A stretch of 64,000 bases of DNA. Source: Lepus europaeus (lineage: Eukaryota > Chordata > Mammalia > Lagomorpha > Leporidae). The translations under genes were made by a program, and so were the position numbers. Location: assembly GCF_033115175.1 (NCBI RefSeq), contig NC_084838.1:91787968-91851967 (forward strand), read 5' to 3'. The notes beneath the pieces are model-generated. The model was given only the letters and a program-made list of their open reading frames with translations. It had not been told where the DNA came from and made no database searches. Positions 33,345 through 45,676 of the stretch are shown here, one piece after another; positions within the stretch are counted from its first letter, which is position 1; each line of letters begins with the position of its first letter.

Positions 33345-33823
33345 CGGAGGGGTCTTGACGTCCACCTTTTGTTCCTGGGCTGCCTCTGGGGGCTGCAGTG
33401 CCACCAGATTGATGCCCCTGGAGTTGTGGTGGAACTGGGGCCCAGGGCTCACCTCCCTTGGTCTGGAGTCCCTATCTCTGCTCATAGGACCTTGGACTGC
33501 ATTTCCTCTGTGGTCTCTGAGGATTTCATCCAGAGCTTCCTGAGGGAGCGATCTGCATCTCTGTAAAACTGGTTTCCCTAGAAACCGCTGGAGTTGCCAC
33601 TGCAAAGCTGGCTTCTGATTTTGAAAGAGATTATGCCTTTTATCTGGACTATCTGTTTGAAATCCACCATCGCAGCTTTAAAAGTACACAGAGAGACATT
33701 TTGGTTATTCATTGAACAACTCAAGACACCTGCACTGTTGCTTACTGGAGCTGAGAGAGGATGAAGTGAATGACACACCATAGGGAGCTATGCAGTTGTC
33801 AGCGGGGATGGGGCCGACAAGGT
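33345..33823. other. Unique intronic sequence, no feature seen
   Basis: About 480 bases between two CSINEs. It is not recognised as any repeat and carries no plausible exon. Confidence 0.45.
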
Positions 33824-34140
33824 GTTTTTATTTATTTATTTGAGAGTTATAGACAGTGAGAGTAAGAAACAGACAGAGAGGTCTTCCTTGCACTGGCTCA
33901 CTCCCCAAATGGCTGCAACGGCCGGAGCTGCGCCGATCCAAAACCAAGAGCCAGGAGCTTCTTTAGTGTCTCCCATGTGGGTGCAGGGCCCAAGGACTTG
34001 GGCCATCTTGCACTGCTCTCCCAGGCCATAGCAGAGAGCTGGATGGGAAGAGGAGCAGCCGGGACTAGAACCCAGCACCCATATGGGATGCCAGCATCAC
34101 AGTCAGAGGATTGACCTGCTGCGCCACAGCGCCAGCCCCC
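33824..34140 (-). mobile_element. CSINE, full length
   Basis: TTTTTATTTATTTATTTGAGAGTTATAGACAG through GCGCCACAGCGCCAGCCCCC. AAGGTGT occurs at both flanks and may be a remnant of the target duplication. Confidence 0.88.
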
Positions 34141-34889
34141 TCAGTAAGGTGTAATTATGGGAAGTGTTGATGACGAAACAGGAGGTGGAGCGCTGTGTGC
34201 ATAGTAATGATAGCTGGGGTCAGTCAGTCCAACTCAAAGACACGCTAGAAGGGAACATACCAAATGTTAAAGGTTGAGGTTGTGTTTTCCTGATGCTTTG
34301 TTCTCTGTTTCCCAAGTTGGGTTCCAGGTGTATCACGTTACTCTTGTATTCACAAGGACAGTGAGCAGTGTGCTAGAATGAGGGGCCACAGAGCTCTCGC
34401 TGCCTTCTGCGGAGTCTGTGGACTCTGCATTCCGCAGACACCGGTCTGTTTGAGTATCTCACTGGCCACGCAGCAGAGGCAGGCTGTTGGCCCCAGGCCT
34501 CCCGACACCGAAGGCTGCGGTAGAGTGGGATCTCCCCAGCCTTGGCACACCCTTTTCTGCCATGACCCTGCCCCCATTAACACATGGGCGCCTTGGCCAA
34601 AGCTGCCTGACAATCCCTGTGGCTGGGCAGGAGGCTGCAGGCGAATGTTCAGTCCAGAAGGGGGACCACCCTCCCCTCCTTTGGGACCATCCTGGGGTGG
34701 GGGTGGGGTTGGGGTTCCCATTCCCACATTCTGCAGACTGTGAGCTCCTGACTCCTGGGTCAGGGATAGGCCCTCCAAGACCATGTCCCAGAGCAGCAGG
34801 GCTGCCCTCCCCCACTCCCAGGGTGGCCTGTGTGACCCCAGCCTCCTGCTGATTGTCAGGGAGCGTGCAGGCGCTACACCAGGGAAGAG
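34141..34889. other. Unique intronic sequence, no feature seen
   Basis: About 750 bases of mixed composition lie between a CSINE and the degenerate tandem array. Confidence 0.45.
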
Positions 34890-35610
34890 CAAGCTGGGAC
34901 CTTGTGACAGGTACTCTGATAGTTACAGACACCAGAGGAACACTTAGAGCCATTCAGTACTTACCCACGCTGATGATCACCTGCTAGTGCTCACAGAGGG
35001 GCACAGAGGGGCACTTAACAGCTGAGCGATTGCGTGCACAGAGCTGAGCATTTATAGATTCTAATAATTACTTAGAAACAGACACTTACAGATGCCGTGT
35101 GATTACTTGGATGCTTACAGATGTTACAGGACATTGTAAAGATACTAAATGATGACTTTGGGTACGTAGATACTTATGCTAAATGTTTACTTACAGATAC
35201 CTGGGTACTTACAGATTCTCAAAGAATACATACAGATACTGGGTACTTTCCAGATGCTAACAATTAGTTCCAGGTGATGAACAGTAACATAAGTATTCAG
35301 GTACTTGTGGTTGCTAAATTATTACCTGTAGGTACTTAGGTACTTACAGACATTAAAGCAGTACTTACAGATGCAAACCCTGTACTTAAAAATACTCAGG
35401 TTCTTAAGAGATGCTGACCAGTTACTACTAGATACTCAGGCACTTAGAGATGCTAAATGATTGCTCATAAGTGCTCAGCTTATAGATGCTATTGAGTACT
35501 GCAGGTACACAGTGTGGGATGCTCTAGGTGCTCAGGTACCTAGTGCTTACCTGTAGATTCTTGAATATGTGCAGGTGCTGAGTGATAACTTAGAGAACCT
35601 CGGGTGTTGC
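34890..35610. repeat. Decayed tandem array, about 39-bp unit
   Basis: Variants of AGATGCTAAATGATTACTTAC and AGATACTCAGGTACTTAC alternate through some 700 bases. AGATGCTA-like starts at 35213, 35252, 35310, 35348, 35369, 35409, 35448 and 35484 are spaced close to 39 or to half of it. The unit therefore looks like two related 19-20 base halves. Copies differ at many positions, so the array is old. Confidence 0.8.
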
Positions 35611-37715
35611 AGGAGTGAAGGGCCGGCTCCCGGAGCCCAAGCTGTGTGTGCACACTCAGCGTTTACGTGCATAGTCTCAGATGCCTACTGACGCCGAGAG
35701 AGTGTTGATGGGGACTCACAGCTATTCCATCCGGAGTTGGAGAGGAGGGCAGGAGTCTGAGGGGCCACTTCAAGTGGATCCACTTCAGCAGCAGCAGTAC
35801 AGAATTCCTGAACGTACAGTGTAAGCTTTGGGAAAATTAAGATTGGGAGTTGCAGAAAGTATTTTCGGGCCGTCGTCGTCGTGTGCCTGGTCCAGGGATG
35901 CCCAGCGGCAGGTCCATGTGTCGTGCACAGGTCCTTTCTGGGTGTGCCTGGCTCAAAGTGCTCCCCGCATGATGTGCTTGTGCACACGTGGGTGTGCAGC
36001 TCTGTACGTGTGCGTCCAGAGGCCTTGCTGGGGGGCGGGGCGGGGGACCCCTGAGTCTGCAAGGCCTGGAGCCCATGAAACAGTCAGTACCCAAGTGTTG
36101 ATCCAGGGTGTCTGTTGGCCGAGCAGGCTGATCTACAGCAGTGGTTTTGTCTGTGTTATGTTCCCCGTGCTCACAGGCTCAGGAGATGCTGTCCGTGCTA
36201 CTCCAGATTGCTAACTAGTCCTTGTTTTGGACACGCGCAATTGCTCGCTCACCTGCTGCCGCCCTCTTGGGTGAACCGTGCACGGGCTCCGTGCTCCTGG
36301 CCTCTCTGTTAAGGCGGTCCCTCCTGTCCTATGTGCAGTACCCAGGGCCGTGGAGACTTTCATAGGAGACTGGGCACAACTGGGGTTGGGGGAGCTCTCA
36401 GAGGGCGTCCCCGGGCCCTTGAATGGTGAGGAAGCTGTGTGTCCCCAGGCCAGCGGGCTGGAGGGCCCTGCTGACTGTGGAACACAGCACCTCAGCCTCG
36501 AGGGCGTTCATTTGTCGTCCTGCACAAACCTGGCTCTGGCCTGGCCAGCTCCCGGCTCCACGGACGTTTGTTTAGTGAGTAGGGGGTGCTCTACAGATGC
36601 ATCCTCACCGCCTCTGTGCCCCAAACCCTGCTCCCCTTGAATGCAGCAGCTGTCGGCACCCTGGCACCCCCCTGGCCCTCCCCTCCAGGACAGTGATGGT
36701 GAGCTTGAGGGCAGGGTCCACCCTGGCTGAGGACGCCTTGGCAGGACCTGGGCTGGGAAGAGCCAGGGGCCAGCTGCCTTCCCCGGTGGCTGGCGTGGGA
36801 CAGGAGAGGTAGGCTCCATCCAGGGTGTTTCTTCTTTTACAATCTAATTTTAATCACGTCTAAGTCGCGCAGGTATGAATGTCCCTAAAAATCCCTAGCC
36901 TTACCCTTGACCTGTCCTTGCCCCTGTGCCCCGAGGGGCTTCCCGTGGGCCACCTCGTGTGCGTGGGGTTGCCCTTAGGAAACCCCGGGGCTCTTTGGAA
37001 TCTTGCGTACTTCTGAAGGACCTGTGTGTGCCGTCAAACCGCGGCTTTTCTTACAGTCGGCAAAGGTCTCCACTGGCCCCCGACCCGGGCACTCCTGCGG
37101 GCAGATGGGGTGGCTGCAGGTGGGCCGGGAGGGTTGTGCCGTGTGCGCCTCGTACCATCCGTGCCTTCCCTTGGAGAGGTGGCCCCGGGTGGGAGAGCGG
37201 GCGGCCCTGTAGAGCACCACCAGCACGGTGGCGTGCCGCCCCTGCCTCCCTGCAAGTCAGTGAGTGGGACCTGCGTGGACCCAGGTGGGCTGCAAGTAGA
37301 TGCCAGCGAGCAGTGGCAGAGGCGGGCAGCAGCAGGGGGCAGAAGCGAGCTTAGACAGCCGAGGGGAAGAGCACACGCACGAGGCCAGAGCGCTGGGGTC
37401 TCAGGCCCAGCGGCGGCTCAGGATGGCCTGAGCAGCTGTCCAGGGAGTGCGTCCCATCCCAGACCTCACCTTGCTCCCCCACAGGCGTTATGCTGGCGTG
37501 CCTGGGGCCCAGCCCCCGAGTTCTGAGCTTTGTAGTGGTGGGCACAGCATGAGGGGACACACCAGGACACCCAGTGACACTGTGGAAGCTCAGAGTTACT
37601 CCAGGTCAGGTCAGCCAGGGTCAGCCTGGCCCTTCCTCCTGGGCAGCAGCGATGAGAGGCAGGGTCTGTGGGGCCGTGCGCGGCCCAGGGGGATCTGCCC
37701 TGCGACCCCGTGAGA
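35611..37715. other. Unique GC-rich intronic block
   Basis: About 2.1 kb between the tandem array and the TG minisatellite. There is an isolated AT-rich patch at 36830-36880. No exon or recognised repeat is seen. Confidence 0.5.
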
Positions 37716-37719
37716 ACCT

Positions 37720-38396
37720 GCTGTGTGTGTGTGTGTGTTAGAGTGCGTGTTGTGCGTGGCATATGTGATGTGTGCTCTGTGTTGTGACATGTATGTGTAG
37801 AGTGTGTCTGGTGTGTATGGAACGAATGTGTGTGGAATGTGTCAGTGTGTGTTGCAGTGTGTGTTACATTGTGTGTACATTATTTAGGTGTCTGATATGA
37901 TGTGTGGTGTGTGTTAGGCTGTGTGTACATGATGTGTGTTCATGTGTGTGTGTGTGTGTGAGATCTGTGGATGCAGTGTGTGTTGCATTGTGTGTACATG
38001 AGGTGTGATGTGTTCCTGTGTGTGTGTGTGTGTGAGATCTGTGGATGCAGTGTGTGGTGTGTGTTAGGCTGTGTGTACGCCATGTGTGGTGTGTGTTCCT
38101 GTGTGTGTGTGTGAGATCTGTGGATGTAGTGTGTGTTACATTGTGTGTACGTGATGTGTGGTGTGTTCCTGTGTGTGTGTGTGAGATCTGTGGATGCAGT
38201 GTGTGGTGTGTGTTAGGCTGTGTGTGCACCATGTGTGGTGTGTTCCTGTGTGTGTGTGTGTGAGATCTGTGGATGCAGTGTGTGGTGTGTGTTAGGCTGT
38301 GTGTGTGCCATGTGTGGTGTGTTCCTGTGTGTGTGTGTACGTATTCTGTGGATGCAGTGTGTTACATTGTGTGTACGTGATTTAGGTGTCTGGGTG
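37720..38396. repeat. TG-rich minisatellite, 70-80 bp unit
   Basis: AGATCTGTGGATGCAGTGTG starts at 37961, 38035, 38114, 38184 and 38263, with a variant (ATTCTGTGGATG) at 38343. Units are separated by (TG)n and GTTAGGCTGTG or CATTGTGTG blocks. ATTTAGGTGTCTG occurs near both ends (about 37882 and 38380). Unit length varies with the number of TG steps. Confidence 0.93.
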
Positions 38397-38472
38397 TCTG
38401 TGCCTCCTGAGCACCCCCAGGCTGTGGCTCACAGGTTCTTTCCTGAAGGGGAGAAGCAGTGCCCCTGCCGCC

Positions 38473-38489
38473 GCCCCCCCCCCCCCCCA
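38473..38489. repeat. Poly(C) run
   Basis: About 16-17 consecutive C bases, a tract prone to assembly and sequencing error. Confidence 0.95.
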
Positions 38490-39008
38490 GGTTGGGGAGG
38501 AGCTTTGTGAGTCTGTGTGTGAAGTGTGCCCCACCTGTCCCTCCCCATGGGCTGTTTGCGGTTCCAGCCTGCCAGGCCAGAGTTCCTGCTGGGCCTGAGG
38601 GAGCGCCTCCCCTGCCCTCTTCCCCTGTGAGATAGAAGCTGCAGCCCTGCCCAGCGCAGGTGCCCAGCAAGGTGTGGGCAGGGTGTCAGAGCCCCAGCGT
38701 GGAAGGCTTCCTTCTGCCCCGGAGGTGAGGGGCTCATTTGCCACCCAGCACTGCTGGGGCAGAGCAGTCAGTGTCCTGCAGAGAGAGGTGGCAGTGCCGC
38801 TTTCCAGGGAGACCTCGTGGGAGTGCCTGTTCTCTGGGGCACTCTGATAAGAAAGCTGCGTGTGCACAGGTGCCTGGCTCCAGCCCGATCGCCTGGCCAC
38901 ACTCCTGTTCTCTCTCTACAGTGTTAGTCCTCTCTCTGCCATCCCAGCTCCTACCTGGGCTCTCGCTCTCCCTGCTGCTTCCTTTCCTCATGTTATACCC
39001 TGGTGATT

Positions 39009-39305
39009 TCTTTAAGATTTATGCATTTATTTGAAAGGCAGCATAAGAGAGAGAGAGAGAGAGAGAGGGGCAGACAGAGGTATTTTCCATCTGCTGTTTC
39101 TCTCCCCAAATATCCACAACAGCTGGGGCTGGGCCAGGCTAAAGCCAGGAGCCAGGTGCTCCATCCTGGTCTCCGACATGGGTGGCAGAGGCCCAGGTAC
39201 TTCCCGGGTGCATCAGCAGGAAGCTGGATCAGAAGCAGAGGAGCTGGGACTCCAACGAGCGCTCTGACATGGGATGCTGATGCTGCAAGAGGTGGCCTAC
39301 CCCAG
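39009..39305 (-). mobile_element. CSINE, older
   Basis: TTTCTTTAAGATTTATGCATTTATTTG with a (GA)n run at 39047-39068. The head end is diverged near GAGGTGGCCTACCCC. Confidence 0.8.
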
Positions 39306-39455
39306 TGTGGGTCATGTCGTCAGCTTTCCCTTCCGAATCACAATTCCCTGAATGTGGTGAAGTGTCCGATGTGTTGCTTAAACTGTTCATGAAATCTTAG
39401 GGTTTAGCATCATTTTTCATGTCTATAGGCTCTTGCTTTTTAAATTTCTCTGATT

Positions 39456-39808
39456 TTTTTAAAAGAATTATTTATTTATTCGAAAGGCAGAGTTACAGGG
39501 AGGCAGAGGCAGAGAGAGAAGGAGAGGCAGAAAGAGAGTGAGAGAGAGAGAGCTCTTCTATCTGCTGGTTTACTCCCCAGTTGGCCGCAATGGCCGGAGC
39601 TGTGCCAATCCAAAGCCAGGAGCCAGGAGCTTCTTCCAGGTCTCTCACATGGGTGCAGGGGCCCAAGAATCCGGGCCATCCTCCACTGCTTTCCCAGGCC
39701 ATAGCAGAGAGCTGGATCGGAAGTGGAGCAGCCAGGACTTGAACCGGCTCCCATATGGAATGCTGGCACTGCAGGTGGCGGCCTTACCCACTACGCCATA
39801 GTGCCAGC
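39456..39808 (-). mobile_element. CSINE with 8-bp TSD
   Basis: CTCTGATT at 39448-39455 and 39809-39816 flanks the copy. Its GA-rich 3' part is expanded (AGGCAGAGGCAGAGAGAGAAGG). Confidence 0.87.
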
Positions 39809-39819
39809 CTCTGATTGTT

Positions 39820-40180
39820 GTTTCCTGATGTGTCTTAGAGAATGTTTCACATTTTCAAGTCTTTTTCTACAATCATTTAAAACATTTCTAATATTCTTTT
39901 TGTCCTTTATAACTTTATTTGTTCACATCCCACGAGGATTTTATACACTGTTTTATTAACCTGTAATCGTGCGTGTTTATGGGGTACAGTGTGGTATCTC
40001 AAGACATTTGTGGAACAAGTACTGATCAAATCGTTGTCATTAGTGTTTACGTCTCCTTATCGTTCCTTTATGTTGGCACCTTTGAGCTCCTCTGCTCTGG
40101 TTCTTCATAAAATATGCACCAGGGTCTTGTGAACCGTAGTCTCCCTGCTGTGCCGCGGGTTAAAGCAGATCTCCTGTCCT
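39820..40180 (-). mobile_element. Antisense L1 3'-UTR relic
   Basis: GTTTATGGGGTACAGTGTGGTATCTCAAGAC resembles the antisense L1 phrase around TTTATGGGGTACATGAGATG. It is diverged. Confidence 0.5.
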
Positions 40181-42623
40181 GCGTTAGGTGACCCTGCCGT
40201 GTTGGGTTCTTGGCAGTTTAATCTGACAATGGCTTCACCCAAGGTCAGCCTCCTGCTTCTGTTAGGGAGCTCGGGACGTCACATCCTGCATGGAGTTTGG
40301 GGGGATGTTTTACATCAGTCTTGCGGGCCCTGGGCTCCTGGGCCTGCTGGACGGTCTGGGTTGTGGCTGGCCTCCTAGAAGTCTGGGCCTGGGCTCAGGG
40401 CTGCTGCCGGGAGCCTTGTTCCCTGCCTGGAGCCCAGACTCGTCAGGCAGTGTCTCTGCTTGGCCTGATGGCCTTTGCATGGAGGGCTATGTCCTTCCGC
40501 AGTCTGGCCTTGTGCATGTGGGTGTTGGGGGTGGGGACTCCTGCCTCTTCTTCTGACCCATTAATCTCAAAACTCGAGCTCTTGGCTCCCAGGCCGGCCG
40601 TGTCGGAGCCCAGAGCACCTGCCGACTGTACTGGTTTCCGAGGCACTCTCTGTCTCTCTCCTGGGGACTTCCCATCCTTACTGAGAACTCGTGGGGTGTT
40701 TATCGGGGTGTTAGCCACACCCCACCCACGTGTGCACCTGCTTGCAGGGAGCCATCTGCTGAGGGTGGGCAGCGGCCAGCAGGGCTCCGCATTAGGACCC
40801 CTCTCCTCTACTGCAGACTGCAGGAGTCCAGGAAGGCCTGTTTCCCTGACGCCCCATTAAATGAGATCCTACCCAGGTCTGCATGGGACCGAGCTCACAC
40901 CTACCCCCGGATCTCAGGGCCTCAGGACCGGGAGGCCCTGCCTGCACCCCAGCACGCTTCTTCTCACCTCCCACAGGCTGCCCTGTGTGTTGATCAGGGA
41001 GGAGCTGTGCCTGGTTGTCGTAGAAGGAGCCCCCACAGCCACAGCTCACCACCAATGCGACTGTCTTAGTCCCTGGCCCCAGGTACAGGGCCGTTTGCAC
41101 AAAGCTAGGGTCCTGCCTGGGTGCTGTACGCAAATGTGCCACCATCATGGGGCCTGGGATATCCCCAAGTTGTAGCTTTCCCTGAATCCCAGCTGCGTGG
41201 ATGTCCCTGCCTGTCATCGCTGGGAGTAGACCGACCCCAGGGTCACGTCTTTCTCCGGTCATTGGACTCACTCATGTGTTCCAGTAGCAAGGTTCTTTTG
41301 TCAGAGGTCCAGAGTCTGCTTACTGCTCCCAGGTTGTGATGTTGCTCCTTGAAGGGTCACTCGGGTACGGCCGGCTGTGCCAGGCTGGGGAGGCCGACCT
41401 GAGGGTGGAAGCTTCAGTTTCTCCCAGAGCCCCAGCGTCGGCAGGACGGAGTGGAGAGCACTGCTGTGGTGCTGGGCCGGGGGCAGAGGTGGGGCCAGGA
41501 AGTAGAGCAGATGCCCGGGGCTGCCCCTGGACCAAAGAGAGGGCAGGGCTGGGTGGGCACCCTGGTGCCCTGAGTCTCCCTGGTGCTGCGTTGGTGCCTT
41601 GGGCTGGCCTCTTCCCCAGTGACCACACCGGATGGGGGGACGGAGGCTAACCTGGATTCTTCCCGTCTGTGCCCTCCCGGCCTGAAGAGGCCTGCTCCCC
41701 TGCCTAGGGCCACTGACCAGTGCTGACCCTTTGTCTACAGTGGGGCAGCTCCAAACACAGGGCGTTGGCAGGTAGGAGACCTGGTCTGTGTCCTGTTGTT
41801 TGGGTACATCTGGGCCCCCTAAAGTACTGCTGGCACTGGATCCCAGAGCCCACCCACCAGGGGTCACAGGAAACCCAGAGCAGAGCGACCCTCGTGGGCC
41901 AGCACGCCTGAGCTAGGTCGTCTCACTGCAGCGGTTGGTGGCCTCTCGCCTCTCCCCACTTGAGTTCTCCCCACTCGAGTTCACCCACCGTGTAGGCCCC
42001 AGGGCGCTGGGGGCACCCGATCACCTGCAGATCGGGGCAGCACACCTCTGCCTGGTGTTCACCGAACTGGTGTTCCGATGAGCTGTGGTTTTGAGCCAGA
42101 CCACAAGGGGCTTCTTGGAGTGCACGCGCACCTTCACCCAGAGGTTGTCTTGTATGCAGCTGGCGGCCCACAGGGTTGTGAGGGCTGGCACAGGGCACTC
42201 ACCATGCCCACCTTTAGTCGGGCACCTGGGGGCTGGCTCCAGTCGGCCGCCTCCAGATCCCCCAGCCTGCAGCCAGTGCAGGCGGCCTGTGCAGCAGGTA
42301 GCCCGGATCTGGAACAAGCAGTGTGCACTGCCGGCCTCTACCAGGCTGTTGTAGAGTCTCGGTGCAGAGTCAGAGACCTGGAATTAGACTCTGGGACGGA
42401 TGGGGCAGCACAGGGTGGCGGAGGAGGAGGTCCCCAAGCTGGGAAAGAGAAGAGGCCGCTGCTCTGCTAGGGCCTGAGGCCCCAGGCAGGTGGCACAGGC
42501 CATGCGTCTGTGTCAGATCCTGACTGACCAGGGTCCCCGGAGGAGGAGTGGGCTTTGGCAGGGGCAGGAGGCCTTGCTTTTAATTTTGTGGGAAGATAAT
42601 TCTTGGCATTTGCATAGGATTCT
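40181..42623. other. Unique GC-rich intronic block
   Basis: About 2.4 kb with no CSINE or clear L1. Reading frames here are GC-driven and lack recognisable domains or splice-bounded structure. Confidence 0.5.
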
Positions 42624-42763
42624 AAGATTAACATTTATTTGTTTATTTGCAAGGCAGAGTTACCGAGAGAGGAGAGATCCTCCATCCACTGGTTCACTCC
42701 CCAAATGGCTGCAACAGCCGGGGCTGGACCAGGTTGAAGCCAGGAGCCAGGAACTTCTTTTAA
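42624..42763 (-). mobile_element. CSINE 3' fragment
   Basis: AAGATTAACATTTATTTG through GCCAGGAGCCAGGAACTTC. Only the tail-side half is present. Confidence 0.82.
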
Positions 42764-42892
42764 GTAGTATCGGAGACTGCATCACTCCATTGTGAGCACT
42801 GGTTTAGCTGTTCCCTCCCGAGACTTTACCATTTGGATAAGTTTTCTCCTTATCTCCCAAATAGACACACAGACCTTTCTCTTTGTAGCTTG

Positions 42893-43206
42893 TTTTTTTT
42901 TTTTTTTCCTAAAGATTTATTTATTTATTTGAAAGTCAGTGTTATGAGGGGTAAGGAGAGATCTTCCATCTGCAGGTTCACCCCCCAGCCAGTGTTGAGC
43001 CAGGCTGAAGCCAGGAGCCAGGAGCTTCATTCAAGAAACCCACGCGGGTACAGGGGCCCAAGCACTTGGGCCGTCTTCTGCTGCTTTCTCAGGCCATAGC
43101 AGAGAGCCGGATCACAAGAGGAGTAGACAGAACACAAACTGGTGCCCATATGGGGTGCTGGAGTTTCAGGCAGTGGCTTAACCCACTGTGTCACAATGCC
43201 GTTCCC
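42893..43206 (-). mobile_element. CSINE, full length
   Basis: T15-CCTAAAGATTTATTTATTTATTTG through CTGTGTCACAATGCCGTTCCC. Confidence 0.86.
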
Positions 43207-43496
43207 ATCTTTGTGTTTTATTTTTAATAGACTTAAGTTTTTGGACCAGTCTTGAATTTATAGAAAGAGCGAGTTAAAAATTTCTCGTAATCCCCTCTCT
43301 CCTGATTTCCTTGTTGTTAATGTATTTGGTGGTGTGGTGTATTTGTTACACTTGAGGAGCCAGGACTGACACGCGTCCATAGTTGACACTACGTTCACTC
43401 TGGTCTTTTCAGCCTGGCTTCCTTCACTTCGTGGTGATACGCATGTAAGGTTCCTCCCTGACTTTCATGGCTCTATCACTGGTTTCTCGGTAGCAC

Positions 43497-43568
43497 TAGC
43501 AGGGAGCTGGATAGAAAGTAGAGCAGCCGGGGCTTGAACAGATGCCCACGTGCCACAGAGCCTGGCCT
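43497..43568 (-). mobile_element. CSINE 5'-head fragment
   Basis: GCAGGGAGCTGGATAGAAAG through CACAGAGCCTGGCC is the head-side end of a CSINE without its tail. Confidence 0.7.
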
Positions 43569-43628
43569 TAGACTGGGGCTTTTTAACATTTTCTTGACAG
43601 TGTCTTTCATAGAGCAGAAAATTTTAAT

Positions 43629-43938
43629 TTTAAAAGATTTATTTATTCATTTGAAAGTCTGAATTACAGAGAGAAGGGGAGAGACAGAGAGAGTTCACAC
43701 CCACAAATGGCTGCAATGGCCAGGGCTGGGCCAGGCCAAAGCCAGGAGCCAGGAGCTTCTTCTGGGTCTCCCATGTGGGCGCAGGGGCCCAAGGACTTGG
43801 GCCATCTTTTGCTGCTTTCCCAGGTGCATTAACAGGGACTGGCTTGGAAGTGGAGCAGCTGGGACCGGAACCGGCACCTGTATGGGATGCTGGCACTGCA
43901 GGTGACACCATAACTCCCTACACCACAGCGCTGGCTCT
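43629..43938 (-). mobile_element. CSINE with perfect 12-bp TSD
   Basis: GAAAATTTTAAT is duplicated exactly at 43617-43628 and 43939-43950. Confidence 0.92.
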
Positions 43939-44022
43939 GAAAATTTTAATCTGAATGAGGTCCAGTTTATCAGTTGTTTCATGGATTGTGCGTTTGATGT
44001 TTTATCTAAAAAGTCATTGCCA

Positions 44023-44354
44023 GCTGGCGCTGTGGCTCAATAGGCTAATCCTCTGCCTTGTGGCGCCAGCACACCGGGTTCTAGTCCCGGTCAGGGTGCT
44101 GGATTCTGTCCCGGTTGCCCCTCTTCCAGGCCAGCGCTCTGCTGTGGCTCAGGAGTGCAGTGGAGGATGGCCCAAGTGCTTGGGTCCTGCACCCCATGGG
44201 AGACCAGGAGAAGCACCTGGCTCCTGCCTTTGGATCAGCGCGGTGCGCGGGCCATAGCGCGCCAGCCGCGGCGGCCATTGGAGGGTGAACCAACGACAAA
44301 GGAAGACCTTTCTCTCTCTTACTGTCCACTCTGCCTGTCAAAAAAAAAAAAAAA
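44023..44354 (+). mobile_element. Young CSINE with perfect 15-bp TSD
   Basis: AAAAAGTCATTGCCA is duplicated exactly at 44008-44022 and 44355-44369. The left junction (TCT/AAAA) resembles an L1 endonuclease target. The tail is a pure A run after CTGCCTGTC. It is one of only five sense-strand copies seen in this intron. Confidence 0.95.
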
Positions 44355-45305
44355 AAAAAGTCATTGCCAAACCCAAAGTCACCTTGATTTTCTCTTTTGT
44401 TATCTTCTAGGCGTTTCATCATTTTGCGTTTCACATTACATTACAATCTAAAGTTGGCTTTTGTGACAATATAGGATCTCTGTCTACATTCATTTTTCTT
44501 CTTGCATGCGCAGGTTCCGTGGTTTCAGTCCTGCGTCTTGAAAAAAAGAAACGATCTTCTCTCCGCTGTATTGCTTTTGCTCCTTTTTCAAAAATCAATC
44601 GACTGCATTAGTGTTTCTGAGCTCTGTACTGCTCCATGGATCTGCTTGTCTACGCCTGCACCAGCACCGCGCTGCCTTGAAATTGGAGGGTGTCCGACTG
44701 TTCTGCTTGAGTCTTGTGTTGGCCGTTCTGGGTCTTCCACTTATCTGTATAAACTCTAGAATCCACTTGTAAAGCACCACAAGATAACTTGCTGGAAGTT
44801 TATCAGAATTGTGTTGATTTTCTAGAGAAGCTGGAAAGAAATGACATCATGACAACACTGAGTCTTCCTGTCTTTCTGTGAACTGGGAACATCTCTCTAT
44901 TTAGTTCTTTGTTTTCTTCATTCAGGGTTTTGTAATTTTCTACGTATTTTGTTTTATATCTCGTTGGACTTTCAGAGTGCTAATATAAGTAGTAGTAGTG
45001 TATTTTTTAAATTTAAATTTCAGATGTTCATTGCCAGTATATAGGAAAGCAACTTTTTTTTTTTTTTCCTGCCAGCCTTGCTCTGCAATTGCTTATTAGT
45101 CCAGGAGTTCTTTCGCTGGTCCTGTGGGACTGTGGGATTGTCTACACAGACAACCGTACCATCTGTGAACAAAGAGCATGTTGTTTCTTCCTTCTCGATC
45201 TTTATGCCTTGTGTTTCCTCAACTTGTGTTTCTGTATTAGCTAGCTTCTAGTACAGTGTGGAAAGTCAGTGGTCAAGCGAGTACCTTCTTGCCTTTTTCT
45301 GATCT

Positions 45306-45676
45306 TTAAAATTTTTTTAAACTTGTTTATTGTATTTATTTGAAAGGCAGAGAGACACAGAGAAAGAGAGAGAGGCTGACAGAGAACTCCCATTATCTGT
45401 TTCACTCCTCAAATGCCTGCCGCAGCCAGGCCTGGGCCAGGCTGAAACCAGGAGCCTGGAACCCCGGCTGGTCTTCCGCGTGGGTGGCAGAGACCCAACT
45501 CTGATCTGTCATCTGCTGCCTCCCGGGTGTGCTTATCAGGAGGCTAGGATGAAGAGTGGGGCCTGGACTTGAACCCAGGTGCTTTGTTTCTGGGACGGCT
45601 TAGCTGCTGCACCAGATACACACCTCTGTTGAGGGGTTTTGCAGAGGCCCAGCCTTCTACACCACAGTGCCAGCCC
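45306..45676 (-). mobile_element. CSINE plus extra head fragment
   Basis: The copy runs from TTAAAATTTTTTTAAACTTG to CTGCACCAGATACACACCTC (about 45625). A second head-like end, CTACACCACAGTGCCAGCCCC, sits at 45656-45676. Either two copies abut or the head was rearranged. Confidence 0.72.

Larger units (their letters stand above)
43207..45305 (-). mobile_element. Antisense L1 relic with nested CSINEs
   Basis: GGTGTATTTGTTACACTTGAGGAGCC (43336-43361) and the later T-rich sequence (for example TTGTAATTTTCTACGTATTTTG) follow the antisense L1 3' UTR and ORF2 order. CSINEs at 43497, 43629 and 44023 interrupt it. The AAAGTCATTGCC phrase on both sides of the last one shows continuity. No open frame survives. 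Confidence 0.75.
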
